Part shown: one piece after another, positions 24,662-33,712 of the stretch
How positions within the stretch are numbered: the first letter of the stretch is position 1
Layout: each line of letters starts with the position of its first letter
Source: JAHBVH01 sp034432375
GTDB taxonomy: Bacteria > Chloroflexota > Anaerolineae > Caldilineales > Caldilineaceae
Direction: 5' to 3'
DNA length: 64,000 bases
Assembly: GCA_034432375.1 (NCBI GenBank)
Contig: DAOUCA010000163.1
Location: forward strand, 1-64,000
The notes under the pieces: model-generated
What the model was told of the DNA's origin: nothing
The model's input: only the letters and a program-made list of their open reading frames with translations
The model's database searches: none
Position numbers and translations under genes: made by a program

Positions 24662-26053
24662 ATGACTAATTTGCAATCTACTGCACTCGAACAGTTGCGC
24701 ACCAATCTGCGCGGGCCACTGATCGCGCCGGGTGACGCCGACTATGAAGATGCGCGCCAAGTCTACAATGGTATGATCGACAAGCATCCAGCGGTGATTG
24801 CGCGCTGTGCCGATGTGGCCGATGTAATGACAGCCGTCAATTTCGCCCGCGACAACGATCTGCTGCTGGCGGTGCGCGGCGGCGGCCACAATGGGGGCGG
24901 TCTAGGTACCTGTGATAATGGCCTGGTGATCGATCTGGCTGGTATGAAGGGCGTGCGTGTCGATCAGCATGCACAGACCGTCCGTGCCGAAGGGGGCTGC
25001 ACCCTGGGCGATGTTGACCATGCCAGCCATGCATTTGAATTGGCAATTCCCTTTGGCATTATGTCGACGACCGGTGTGGCTGGGTTGACGCTGGGCGGTG
25101 GGTTGGGACACCTGACCCGCAAGTGTGGGCTCTCGATCGACAATCTGCTGGAGGCTGACGTGGTGCTGGCCGATGGTCGGCTGGTCACGGCCAGCGAGAG
25201 CGAGAACAGCGATCTGCTCTGGGCGTTGCGCGGTGGTGGCGGCAACTTCGGCGTGGTGACATCGCTGCTCTTTAAGCTGCACCCGATTGCGACTGTCTAC
25301 GGCGGTCCTATGATCTGGCCGATTGAACAGGCGACTGAAATCATGCAGTGGTATCGCGACTATATCAAGCAAGCACCGGATGATGTCAATGGCTTCTTTG
25401 CTTTCCTCAACGTGCCGCCAGGGACACCGTTCCCTGAAGCATGGCACGCCAAAAATGTCTGCGCCATCGTTTGGTGTTGCACCTATCCGCAAGCGCAGGC
25501 TGAGGAGGTTTTTGCACCAATTCGCAAACGCTTCCCGCCCGTGATCGACTTTGTTGGACCTATACCCTACCCAGCGCTACAAAGCATGTTCGACCCGCTC
25601 TATCCCAAGGGGTTGCAGTGGTACTGGCGGGCCGACTTTGTCAATGAACTGAGCGACGCCGCGATTGCCAAACACATCGAGTTTGGCTCGAATCTGCCCA
25701 CATTGCTTTCAACCATGCACCTCTATCCGATCAACGGGGCCGCCAGTTGTGTCGGGAAGAACGACACCGCCTGGAGCTACCGCGAGTCCACCTGGGGATC
25801 GGTGATAGCGGGTATTGACCCCGACCCCGCCAATGCCGGGAAAGTCCGTGACTGGACCGTAGCCTATTGGGAGGCGTTGCATCCCTACTCGGCCGGCGGC
25901 GCTTACGTCAACATGATGATGGATGACGAGGGAGACGCGCGGGTAAAGGCCGCCTACCGCGATAACTATGGGCGGCTGGTCTCGGTCAAAAACAAGTACG
26001 ATCCGAACAATTTCTTCCGCGTGAACCAGAACATCAAGCCAACGGCGGGATAA
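24662..26053 (+). CDS. FAD-binding oxidoreductase (BBE family)
   Basis: A 463-residue flavin oxidoreductase of the berberine-bridge/6-hydroxynicotine oxidase-like class: an FAD_binding_4 domain (about 35-175) and a C-terminal BBE segment YDPNNFFRVNQNI. His76 in VRGGGHNGGG is the expected site of covalent FAD attachment. The second attachment cysteine seen in bicovalent members is replaced (GVAGLTLGGGLGHLTRKCG), so attachment is probably single. AAGGAG stands 6 nt before the ATG at 24662. The upstream region carries the two-box operator. The substrate is unknown. Confidence 0.88.
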   Translation: MTNLQSTALEQLRTNLRGPLIAPGDADYEDARQVYNGMIDKHPAVIARCADVADVMTAVNFARDNDLLLAVRGGGHNGGGLGTCDNGLVIDLAGMKGVRVDQHAQTVRAEGGCTLGDVDHASHAFELAIPFGIMSTTGVAGLTLGGGLGHLTRKCGLSIDNLLEADVVLADGRLVTASESENSDLLWALRGGGGNFGVVTSLLFKLHPIATVYGGPMIWPIEQATEIMQWYRDYIKQAPDDVNGFFAFLNVPPGTPFPEAWHAKNVCAIVWCCTYPQAQAEEVFAPIRKRFPPVIDFVGPIPYPALQSMFDPLYPKGLQWYWRADFVNELSDAAIAKHIEFGSNLPTLLSTMHLYPINGAASCVGKNDTAWSYRESTWGSVIAGIDPDPANAGKVRDWTVAYWEALHPYSAGGAYVNMMMDDEGDARVKAAYRDNYGRLVSVKNKYDPNNFFRVNQNIKPTAG

Positions 26054-26095
26054 GCGTCTCTTTTAACTTTCTCAGAGGGGGGCACTACTGTTGGC

Positions 26096-26214
26096 CTACC
26101 TTGACAGGGTTGAAACCCTGCCCTAACAACGAGAAGCGCCCGCAGGCGCTAGCCTAGTCGCTGAGGCGACTTCTCGCTGTTAGCAAGGGATTTCAATCCC
26201 ATTGCGTAAGGTAG
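26096..26214. repeat. Long imperfect palindrome
   Basis: CTACCTTGACAGGGTTGAAA and the following CCCTGCCCTAACAACGAGAAG on the left pair with CTTCTCGCTGTTAGCAAGGG and ATTTCAATCCCATTGCGTAAGGTAG on the right. The centre holds its own GCGCCCGCAGGCGC stem. It lies between two convergent genes and may also stop transcription. Confidence 0.65.
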
Positions 26215-26252
26215 CGCAGCAATGTCACCCTGCCAAGCTACAAAACCAAATC

Positions 26253-26537
26253 TTACGCAAACCGCGCCAACTTTACCTCGCCGATTGTGCCATTCGACTG
26301 AATTTCACTAACGGGGATGATTACATCGGCGGGGAGACCGGCTCTGTGTGCCGCCGCGCGGATCGCCTCAATGTTGGGCGCTTCGTAGAGACAGTAGGTC
26401 TTCTTCTTGTCGGCGCTGAGAAACGAGATGAGCCATTGTACACCCTCTTCGGCGTTGATCTGGTTGATTAGCGGGGCGCTACCTTCGACTTCTTGAATCT
26501 GTTCGGCAAAATTACGTTCGATGAGATAAACAGCCAC
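26253..26537 (-). CDS. DUF4242 family protein
   Basis: A 94-residue protein of the DUF4242 type: small alpha/beta ferredoxin-like fold, with VYLIERNF at the start, the CLYEAPNIEAIRAAAHRAGLP helix region and DVIIPVSEI near the end. Some relatives bind nickel; function is otherwise unknown. I chose the GTG at 26537, which has AAGGAG 7 nt upstream; a longer frame enters the end of the STAND regulator gene. It follows that regulator by 82 bp on the same strand and probably shares its transcript. Confidence 0.75.
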   Translation of the reverse strand: MAVYLIERNFAEQIQEVEGSAPLINQINAEEGVQWLISFLSADKKKTYCLYEAPNIEAIRAAAHRAGLPADVIIPVSEIQSNGTIGEVKLARFA

Positions 26538-26619
26538 TGGGATTCTCCTTTTGTGGTGATTAGTGTAAATGGGTACATCGCTAGCGCGGTAAATCGGTGA
26601 TGGAGCAGGCGAACAAGGG

Positions 26620-29600
26620 TCACGTGTTCCGTGAGAAATATTGTTGACGGATCGCTTCAACCTTTGCCGCCAGAAACTTCATCCCACAAGCCTCGATGGT
26701 CTCCACTGCCTCATTCAACATCGCGATGGCGCGTGCCCGATCCCCTGGTTGGTTGCGTGCCAGGCGCAGCGCGGCGTACTGGACTTGCGTATGTGCCAGC
26801 CGGGGTCTTGACTTGATTTGCGCATTGAGACGCAGGGCCTTCTCGAAGAGGGTTTCAGCATCCGCCCATTGTTCCAGCACGGTCGCTAACAAGGCGAGAT
26901 AGTGCGCGGCGGCACCCAAACAAGCGACCCCAAAACCGATCACAACCACAACATCGGCATAGGGGAGCAAATACTGGTACAATTGGGCGGCACGCGGCTG
27001 GTCCTGCAAAAAGGCACAGACCTCGCTCAGATAAGCCAGACTGCCAACCCACAGCGCATCCTGCGACAATGTCGTAAAGTTGTTGGCCGCCAGCAATGCA
27101 AACTGCTCACGTGCTTTTGTGACCCAGCCTAAATCACAATAGATCAGTGCCAACCCTGGGTGCCACACCGAACCTGGGTTGCGTTCAACATAGTCCGTGA
27201 TGGAAGAGGTCAGTTGGGCTATGCCTCCTTGCTCACGATGAAGCGTAAACATCAGGATGCCATAGGTGCCATTGGCAACCTCAACCTGCATCTGTTGCCC
27301 GCTCACTAGGGCGCGCTGAGCAAATGCTTCGGCTTCCGCAAAGTTGCCGGCTAGCGCGGCGCGCATCGATTGTGCGACGTGTACAACAAAAAAAAGGAAC
27401 GCTTGCTGGAGTTCGTCGGAAAATTTGACATGTGCGGCTAACATACGATCGACCGCTGCGATGTCACCTGCTTCCAGGTAGTCGGTGACCGACATGGTAT
27501 ACACATGGGCTTCTCGATCGCGGTCACCAAGCAGCCTTGCAAGTTGCAACATCTCCTGATCGGCCACCAGTCGCGCTTGGATATTTTCTGGCTTGCGGTA
27601 AGCGATTGCCCGTACATATAAAGCGTCAAACAACGCGAGGGGATCGTCCACCTGGCGCGCCATGGCAATCGCTTGTAGACTGAGCGTCTCGGCTTGTTCT
27701 GCGGCGGCGTTGAAGAAGAAAGCCTGGGCTAGTTGTCCTAAGATGCGCGCCTTCAATACACTGTCGGTTGCGCCGATTAGTTCCAGCGCATTCTCCAAAA
27801 TACGAATCGCGGGCGCGGCGGGCCGATTGAAGCGGTAGCGAACTTGCTCATAACCGAGCGCAGCCTGTGTTAACTCATCCACCCATTGATGAGCATAGGC
27901 GATCTCTGCCGCGCATTGGAAGGAGTGGAGGGACTGTGTGAGTTCGCCTGTTTTGAATTGCGCTGGGGCCAAAGCCAGTTGTAACCTTGCCTGCTGTCGC
28001 TGGCGTTCCTCTGTTTTGGGCAGGCTCTCAAGCAACCGTAACGCATCGTTACAGAGATCAGCTGCCTCGCGAAAGGCAAGCCGCGCATCGGCCTGCGCCG
28101 CGGCCTGTTGCAGATAGGCCACGGCTTTGCTAGTCAAGCCTGCGGCTTGAAAATGACGCGCCAATTGTACGGCAACCTGTGCCGTTTGCCCTTGATAGAA
28201 TTGCTCTAGGGCCTGGCCAATATCTTCATGTAGATAGGCGCGTTCGCCCTCATCCAGCGTTTGATAAAGGTAGTATTGAAACAAGATATGGCGAAAGCGG
28301 TAGTGCGAAAGGCGTTGTTCCCCCAGATGCAGATTCCCCTGACTGTGGACCAAATCATGCTGGCGATCAAGTCGGGCACCTAACTGATGGACAACGGTGC
28401 GTTCATCCTGATGCAGCACAGACGCCACCACTTCGGCGATAAATTCTTCACCCATCACACTGGCTACTTTGACAATCTCCAACAGTTGGCTGGGCAGCCG
28501 GTTGATCCGTGCACTGATCACGCCTTCGACACGGCTGGGCACTTGCGCCCAATCGATGGCGTTGCCGATGATCCAATCGCCCGTTTGATCGCGCACCAAA
28601 TCAGCGCGTAGTTTCATGTCACGCAGAATTTCGGTGGTGAAGAGGGCGTGGCCTTGCGTATGGTGGAACAAGCTAGTGCGAAAAGTGACGGGCAGTTGGT
28701 GCTTTTCCAGGTTTAGGATGCTTTCGACAAACTGTTGGCCATCGCTCTGGCCCAAATCGAGCGGCTTTTCGCCAAAGAATCGTTGAAATTCATGGACGAG
28801 CGCCTCCAATGGGTGGCGTTCCGCCGCGCCCGTGGTTGTTGTGGTGCGCGGCACCACCAAATCGTGGGGGCGATAAGTTCCGAGCACCCAAACCCGTTGT
28901 CCGACCAAGTGACGTCCCAAATGAAAGAGCAAACTGATCGAGCCACTGTCGGCCCAATGCAGATCTTCCACCATCAGAATGAGCGGATGCCGTTGCGCCA
29001 CCGCCTGTAAGACTTTGGTGTACATCGCAAAGAGGGCGGTTTGGCCAATGTCCAGTGGCGGTTGCCCTGTGCCGCTTTGCGCCACCAACACCTCCAGTTG
29101 TCCCAGCCACAGGGGATCGCCCGTGGCCGCGGCGGCGGCACGTGCATAGAGGGCCGCACCCGCAAGGAAAATCTCGATCAAACCGGCACCATGTTGGATC
29201 AAGGCTTGCGTCATGTCAAGGGTCAATCGCCTCAAGCGGCTGGCATGATCACCGCTGATCACCCCGGCGCGCAACCCCACTTCGACATCACCAGTCAGGA
29301 GCGCCATGATTTCGCGAAAGGGCAGGTAGGGGTCGCCAAGCCCGCCGTAAGCATTGCAATTGCCCGTGGCCACCACCAGAGTCGCATCCCTCGCCAAAGC
29401 ACGCTGTCCAATTTCACGCAGCAAGCTTGTCTTGCCACTCCCAGCTTCGCCGATGACAAAGGAAACCAAACCGTGCCCTGCCAACATTTGATCGAGTTGG
29501 CACTCCAAGTGGGCCAATTCGTTTTCGCGCGCAACAAAGGCAATGTGTTGGGTCGGTGCCAGCGAATTGGTTGGCAAAACATCAGGCGAGTCCTGGTGCC

Positions 29601-30030
29601 ACGAAGCCGTTGTGGCATGTTGTGCCACTGCACTCAATGCCGGCGCATGCCCCACGCCGTTGCTGCGTGAGGCGGCTAGATTTGTCGGTCGGCTCGTCGT
29701 TGTGACTGAATTGTATGAGGATGCGGGCGGGGCAGCCAAGTGCTGTAAAAGGGCTTGTTCGACAGGTTGATCGGCGCGTAATACCACCATTCCCGCCGCA
29801 GCCAGCAACTGATTGGCTTCGCTGACCGTCACCAGCACCGCCTGTTGGCGCAGCCAGTCGATAATCGCACAGACCCGTTCCCGCGCCTGTAGACCATTGA
29901 GCCGCTGCCCCTTGCACATCTTAGCGATGATCGAGGGGTCTTGCAGGATACCCGCGGCCAACTTAGCTTGGCTGAGGCCATGCTTGCGGTGGAGATGCTG
30001 ACTGAGCAGATCGCCAAACGGGTGACTCAT
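26620..30030 (-). CDS. STAND-type ATPase regulator with HTH and TPR repeats
   Basis: A 1136-residue protein. Residues 1-70 form an XRE-like helix-turn-helix (LSQAKLAAGILQDPSIIAKM). An AAA_16/STAND ATPase domain follows, with Walker A GEAGSGKT at 194-201 and Walker B LILMVEDLHWAD near 345. From about residue 620 the chain is a long array of TPR-like helical repeats. Such proteins bind ATP in response to a ligand and switch transcription. The divergent region upstream contains the two-box GATCTGGACA operator also found before the FAD oxidoreductase at 24662, making this the prime candidate for the regulator of both. Confidence 0.85.
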   Translation of the reverse strand: MSHPFGDLLSQHLHRKHGLSQAKLAAGILQDPSIIAKMCKGQRLNGLQARERVCAIIDWLRQQAVLVTVSEANQLLAAAGMVVLRADQPVEQALLQHLAAPPASSYNSVTTTSRPTNLAASRSNGVGHAPALSAVAQHATTASWHQDSPDVLPTNSLAPTQHIAFVARENELAHLECQLDQMLAGHGLVSFVIGEAGSGKTSLLREIGQRALARDATLVVATGNCNAYGGLGDPYLPFREIMALLTGDVEVGLRAGVISGDHASRLRRLTLDMTQALIQHGAGLIEIFLAGAALYARAAAAATGDPLWLGQLEVLVAQSGTGQPPLDIGQTALFAMYTKVLQAVAQRHPLILMVEDLHWADSGSISLLFHLGRHLVGQRVWVLGTYRPHDLVVPRTTTTTGAAERHPLEALVHEFQRFFGEKPLDLGQSDGQQFVESILNLEKHQLPVTFRTSLFHHTQGHALFTTEILRDMKLRADLVRDQTGDWIIGNAIDWAQVPSRVEGVISARINRLPSQLLEIVKVASVMGEEFIAEVVASVLHQDERTVVHQLGARLDRQHDLVHSQGNLHLGEQRLSHYRFRHILFQYYLYQTLDEGERAYLHEDIGQALEQFYQGQTAQVAVQLARHFQAAGLTSKAVAYLQQAAAQADARLAFREAADLCNDALRLLESLPKTEERQRQQARLQLALAPAQFKTGELTQSLHSFQCAAEIAYAHQWVDELTQAALGYEQVRYRFNRPAAPAIRILENALELIGATDSVLKARILGQLAQAFFFNAAAEQAETLSLQAIAMARQVDDPLALFDALYVRAIAYRKPENIQARLVADQEMLQLARLLGDRDREAHVYTMSVTDYLEAGDIAAVDRMLAAHVKFSDELQQAFLFFVVHVAQSMRAALAGNFAEAEAFAQRALVSGQQMQVEVANGTYGILMFTLHREQGGIAQLTSSITDYVERNPGSVWHPGLALIYCDLGWVTKAREQFALLAANNFTTLSQDALWVGSLAYLSEVCAFLQDQPRAAQLYQYLLPYADVVVVIGFGVACLGAAAHYLALLATVLEQWADAETLFEKALRLNAQIKSRPRLAHTQVQYAALRLARNQPGDRARAIAMLNEAVETIEACGMKFLAAKVEAIRQQYFSRNT

Positions 30031-30067
30031 GCGGTTCTCTCGCTTCGTACTTGTACGTGCAACGACA

Positions 30068-30137
30068 AAGTGCCCATGATCTGGACAGAAAAGGCGCTTG
30101 ATCTAGACAACGGTGTGTTGGCATAGTATAGCACAGT
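30068..30137 (+). promoter_or_regulatory. Two-box operator/promoter, second copy
   Basis: GATCTGGACA at 30078-30087 and GATCTAGACA at 30100-30109 have the same 22-bp spacing as at 24543 and are followed by ATAGTATAGCACA at 30123. Flanking words ACAAAGTG, CCA and GTGTTGG are also shared. It lies between the divergent STAND regulator and the methyltransferase remnant and points, like the first copy, to a plus-strand gene. Confidence 0.65.
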
Positions 30138-30250
30138 TTCGTGGATTGCGCACCGACGTGTGATCTGGTTGGTTGCTGCCCCTGTCCACCAACCACAATG
30201 ATAAACAGACTAACGTCTTTTTATTTTCTAACACAAAGGAGAACCAATCC

Positions 30251-30903
30251 ATGGACGATGCAAAACTGAAGGAACTGTTGGGCAAAATGGTTACAGAATA
30301 GGGAGCGGCCTTTATCGGTGCCAGCGTGATCATCGGCGATCATCAATTGGGATTGTACAAGGCGCTGGCCGCGCAGGGTGCTACCACGGCGCAGCAATTG
30401 GCAGAACGCACCGGCACGACCGAACGTTATGTGCGTGAGTGGTTGTCGGGTCAGGCGGCGTCTGGCTACATTGAGTATAATGGTGCCAACCAGACCTTTC
30501 ACATGACGCCGGAGCAGGCGCTGGTCTTTGCCAATGCCGATAGCCCGGCGCTCATGACGGGCGGCTTTCATATTCTGCAAGCGGTTTACATCGATATACC
30601 GCGCATGACTGAAGCTTTCCGCACCGGCGAAGGCTTTCGCTGGACGGTGCAGTGGCGAAGCTACAAACGGGCGGCAAGGTGGCGGATGTGGGCTGTGGCC
30701 ACGGCATTTCGACCGTGACCTACTATGCCGCCTCCACCACCACGATCTGCCTGCCCACTTCATTGAGCCAGGAGGTCGCCTTGGGATTGGGTGCCCAGGC
30801 TGTCGAAGCAAAACTGCGTGAGGTGGTGACCAAAGGTGGCTATACACAATTCCGTCGCACGACGGAGACGCCGATTAATATGATTTTGGAAGCACGGTTG
30901 TAA
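30251..30903 (+). pseudogene. Decayed SAM-dependent methyltransferase gene
   Basis: From the ATG at 30251 (AAAGGAG site upstream) the frame reads MDDAKLKELLGKMVTE, then TAG at 30299-30301, then continues in frame with a winged-helix dimerisation domain (TTAQQLAERTGTTERYVREW...) up to MTEAFRTGEGFRW. The homology then resumes in another frame with AKLQTGGKVADVGCGHGIST, the SAM-binding motif I, and jumps to a short C-terminal end (FRRTTETPINMILEARL). Intact relatives are about 350 residues, so at least two internal deletions and one nonsense change are present. The gene is not functional as it stands. Confidence 0.8.
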
Positions 30904-30989
30904 AGCTCATATCTACCCTGCCAACGGTGCCGCGTGCTGCACGCGTCGGAGTCAATCTCGGCCGATCATGGTCTACCGAATTTCTCGGC

Positions 30990-31018
30990 CTGACACCCCA
31001 TCCCATCCGTTGTATAAT
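30990..31018 (+). promoter_or_regulatory. Promoter of the sulfatase at 31065
   Basis: CTGACA at 30990-30995, a 17-bp spacer and TATAAT at 31013-31018 in the context CCGTTGTATAATACC. The promoter at 32429-32457 is almost the same. Confidence 0.75.
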
Positions 31019-31064
31019 ACCTGCACCCATTACCATTCATTATCAACGAAGGGACCAAATCGCT

Positions 31065-32408
31065 ATGTCCACACCCAACATTATCTTCGTCTTTGCCGAC
31101 CAATGGCGCTACCAAGCGACTGGTTTTGGCGGCGACCCGAATGTGCAAACACCCCACCTTGACGCGCTCGCCGGGCGTAGTCTACATTTCACCAACGCCA
31201 CCTCCGGCTGCCCAGTCTGTTGCCCAGCGCGCGCATCATTGCTCACAGGCCAATACCCCGATCGCCACGGCGTCTTTGTCAACGATGTCCATCTTGGCAC
31301 GGACGCGGTTTCGCTGGGACAAGCCTTCAAAGGCGCTGGCTACGACACCGCGTATATCGGCAAGTGGCACGTCGATGGCAATGGCCGCTCGGCCTATATT
31401 CCACCGGAGCGCCGTCAGGGCTTTGACTTCTGGCAGGTGCTGGAGTGTACACACGATTATAACAATTCACACTACTACGCCGGTGATGACCCGACGCTGC
31501 GCACCTGGGAAGGCTATGATGCGATTGCCCAGACACGCGTCGCTCAACAGTACATCCATGACCATGCCGATGCTAGCCCGTTTCTGCTGCTACTCTCCTG
31601 GGGGCCGCCGCACAACCCCTACGAGACGGCACCTCAGCAATACAACGACCTGTACGATCCCGCCCAACTGTCGCTCCACCCGAACGTGCCCGCGGCGGAT
31701 GAAGCCATCGCCCGCGAACAACTCGCCGGCTACTACGCTCACTGCAGCGCGTTGGATGACCTGATCGGCGATCTCTACCAAACGATTGAAGAGAGCGGCC
31801 AACTGGAAAACACGATCTTCGTCTTTTGGTCCGATCATGGCGACATGCTCTGGTCGCAGGGACAGGAGCGCAAGCAGCGTCCGTGGGAAGAGTCCGTCCA
31901 TGTGCCGTTGTTGATTCACGCGCCACAGATTTTTGGCAAAGCAGGGCGGATGGTGGATACGCCGATCAACACGACTGACCTCATGCCAACGTTGTTGGGC
32001 TTGGCAGGACTCTCGATCCCAGAGACCGTGCAGGGCTCGAATTACGCACCCCATCTATTGAACGATGCGGCGGCACCGACCGATGGGATCCTACTTGCCT
32101 GCTATCACCCTTTTGGCGAATACAACCGACCAAAGCGCAACGGTCGCGAATATCGCGGCATCCGCACGCACAGTCACACCTATGTGCGCGATCTAAACGG
32201 CCCCTGGCTGCTTTATGACAATGTGGCCGATCCCTATCAGCAGCAGAATCTGGTGAACCAGCCAGAGGTGGCGGCGTTGCAGAATCAACTGCATGACAAG
32301 GTGGATGCACTGTTAGCGCGCTACGGCGATGAATTTCTGCCGGGCATGGCCTACATAGAGCGGTGGGGGTATCCATTGGATGAGACGGGGACCGTGCCGT
32401 ATGTGTGA
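31065..32408 (+). CDS. Sulfatase (formylglycine type)
   Basis: A 447-residue type I sulfatase with no signal peptide. The sulfatase signature is CCPARASLLTG, with Cys52 in the CxPxR motif as the residue converted to formylglycine. Metal ligands appear in NIIFVFADQWRY and FVFWSDHGDML. It hydrolyses sulfate esters, or phosphonate esters in some relatives. The ATG at 31065 has AAGGGA about 9 nt upstream. It is followed by an enolase-superfamily enzyme with a nearly identical promoter, so both genes are probably induced together. The substrate is unknown. Confidence 0.88.
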   Translation: MSTPNIIFVFADQWRYQATGFGGDPNVQTPHLDALAGRSLHFTNATSGCPVCCPARASLLTGQYPDRHGVFVNDVHLGTDAVSLGQAFKGAGYDTAYIGKWHVDGNGRSAYIPPERRQGFDFWQVLECTHDYNNSHYYAGDDPTLRTWEGYDAIAQTRVAQQYIHDHADASPFLLLLSWGPPHNPYETAPQQYNDLYDPAQLSLHPNVPAADEAIAREQLAGYYAHCSALDDLIGDLYQTIEESGQLENTIFVFWSDHGDMLWSQGQERKQRPWEESVHVPLLIHAPQIFGKAGRMVDTPINTTDLMPTLLGLAGLSIPETVQGSNYAPHLLNDAAAPTDGILLACYHPFGEYNRPKRNGREYRGIRTHSHTYVRDLNGPWLLYDNVADPYQQQNLVNQPEVAALQNQLHDKVDALLARYGDEFLPGMAYIERWGYPLDETGTVPYV

Positions 32409-32428
32409 TAGGCCCCAATTTTTGTCAC

Positions 32429-32457
32429 CTGACACGCTGCGGCAACCGTTGTATAAT
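32429..32457 (+). promoter_or_regulatory. Promoter of the enolase-superfamily gene
   Basis: CTGACA at 32429-32434, a 17-bp spacer and TATAAT at 32452-32457, again in CCGTTGTATAATACC. The shared words around both hexamers exceed what the consensus alone requires. Confidence 0.75.
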
Positions 32458-32515
32458 ACCCACCAATCCCAATGAGCAGTACACACAACACGTATCACGC
32501 ATCAAGGAGCAACCC

Positions 32516-33703
32516 ATGAAAATCACCCAAGTCCGCGTCCTTAAGGTCAGCGGCACGATTCATCACGAAGGCGAGTTTTGGGAGGAGCGGCTGATCCGTC
32601 CTGTCGATATTTACCCAGAGCACAAGGCCGAAGGGCCGGGCTGGCTGGCGAAAGTGAGCGAAGGCGTCTATAGCAACACCGCCTGGTTTGTGCGAATCGA
32701 GACCGACGATGGCGTCTATGGTATCGGTGGCCCTGTCTCGGAGGATCAGATCTACTTTATCGGTAAGCAACTTGGCCCCATGCTCATCGGCCACGATCCA
32801 CTGGCGATTGAGCGGCTCTGGGATCGCATGTATCGCATGATGATCCACGGGCGCAAAGGGGTGGTCATGCAGGCGATCAGTGCCATCGACTGTGCGTTGT
32901 GGGATCTCAAGGGCAAACATTTTAACGCCCCAGTCTATCAACTGCTTGGCGGCCCCACCCGCACAGAGATCCCAGCTTATGCCAGTATGTTGGGCTATTC
33001 GCTCGACCCCGAATTGGTGCAAGAGCGCGTGCAGGCCGTGACGGCAGAGGGCTATGTGGCCAGCAAATGGTTCTTCCGCGATGGCCCAACGGACGGCAAG
33101 GCGGGAATCGAGCGCAATTTACGGCTGGCGCGGACGCTGCGTGAGTCGGTCGGTCCGGACATCGATTTCATGCTTGATGCCTGGTCTAGTTGGGATGTGC
33201 CCTACACGATTCAAATGGCAGCGCGGTTGGAAGAGTATATGCCCCGCTGGATCGAAGAGCCGGTGCTGGCGGACAAGATCCCGCAATATGCCGAGATCCG
33301 CCGCAATGTACGGGTTCCGATCTCCGGTGGGGAGCACGAGTATACACGCTGGGGAGCCAAGGCGCTCTTTGACGCCGGAGCCTGTGATGTTTACCAGCAG
33401 GATATCTATTGGGCCGGTGGTATTTCAGAGATGATGAAGATTATCACCCTCGCCTCGGCCTATGATATGCCGGTGATTCCCCACGGCCATTCTACGCCAG
33501 CATCGGCGCATGTCATCGCGGCCTGGCCGGCCACGACTTGTCCACTGCTAGAATTCTTAATCAAGTGGAACACGATCCACCAACATTTCCTCAAGACGCC
33601 ACTCAAGCCGATCAACGGCGTGGTGACCTTACCGACTGCGCCGGGGCTGGGCATGGAGTTGGATGAGGATAAGGTAGAGACACAAGAAGATATTAAATTT
33701 TAA
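32516..33703 (+). CDS. Mandelate racemase/muconate lactonizing enzyme family protein
   Basis: A 395-residue enolase-superfamily enzyme: N-terminal capping domain (1-130) and a TIM barrel. Candidate catalytic and metal residues are the Lys in YVASKWFFRDG, the Asp in FMLDAWSSWD, the Glu in RWIEEPV, the Glu/His in SGGEHEYTRWG and a His in IPHGHSTPAS. Members dehydrate sugar acids such as rhamnonate, galactonate or gluconate, which fits the sugar-enzyme context. AAGGAG lies 6 nt before the ATG. A Gfo/Idh dehydrogenase gene lies 660 bp downstream, beyond the inserted GxxExxY element. Confidence 0.88.
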   Translation: MKITQVRVLKVSGTIHHEGEFWEERLIRPVDIYPEHKAEGPGWLAKVSEGVYSNTAWFVRIETDDGVYGIGGPVSEDQIYFIGKQLGPMLIGHDPLAIERLWDRMYRMMIHGRKGVVMQAISAIDCALWDLKGKHFNAPVYQLLGGPTRTEIPAYASMLGYSLDPELVQERVQAVTAEGYVASKWFFRDGPTDGKAGIERNLRLARTLRESVGPDIDFMLDAWSSWDVPYTIQMAARLEEYMPRWIEEPVLADKIPQYAEIRRNVRVPISGGEHEYTRWGAKALFDAGACDVYQQDIYWAGGISEMMKIITLASAYDMPVIPHGHSTPASAHVIAAWPATTCPLLEFLIKWNTIHQHFLKTPLKPINGVVTLPTAPGLGMELDEDKVETQEDIKF

Positions 33704-33712
33704 AAAACATCA

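Noticed and set aside
20500..30301. Two in-frame TAG codons (20500-20502 and 30299-30301) as possible amber recoding
   Set aside because: TAG also serves as the normal stop of intact genes here (for example those ending at 17864 and 19911), and the second gene has further damage, so gene decay is simpler.
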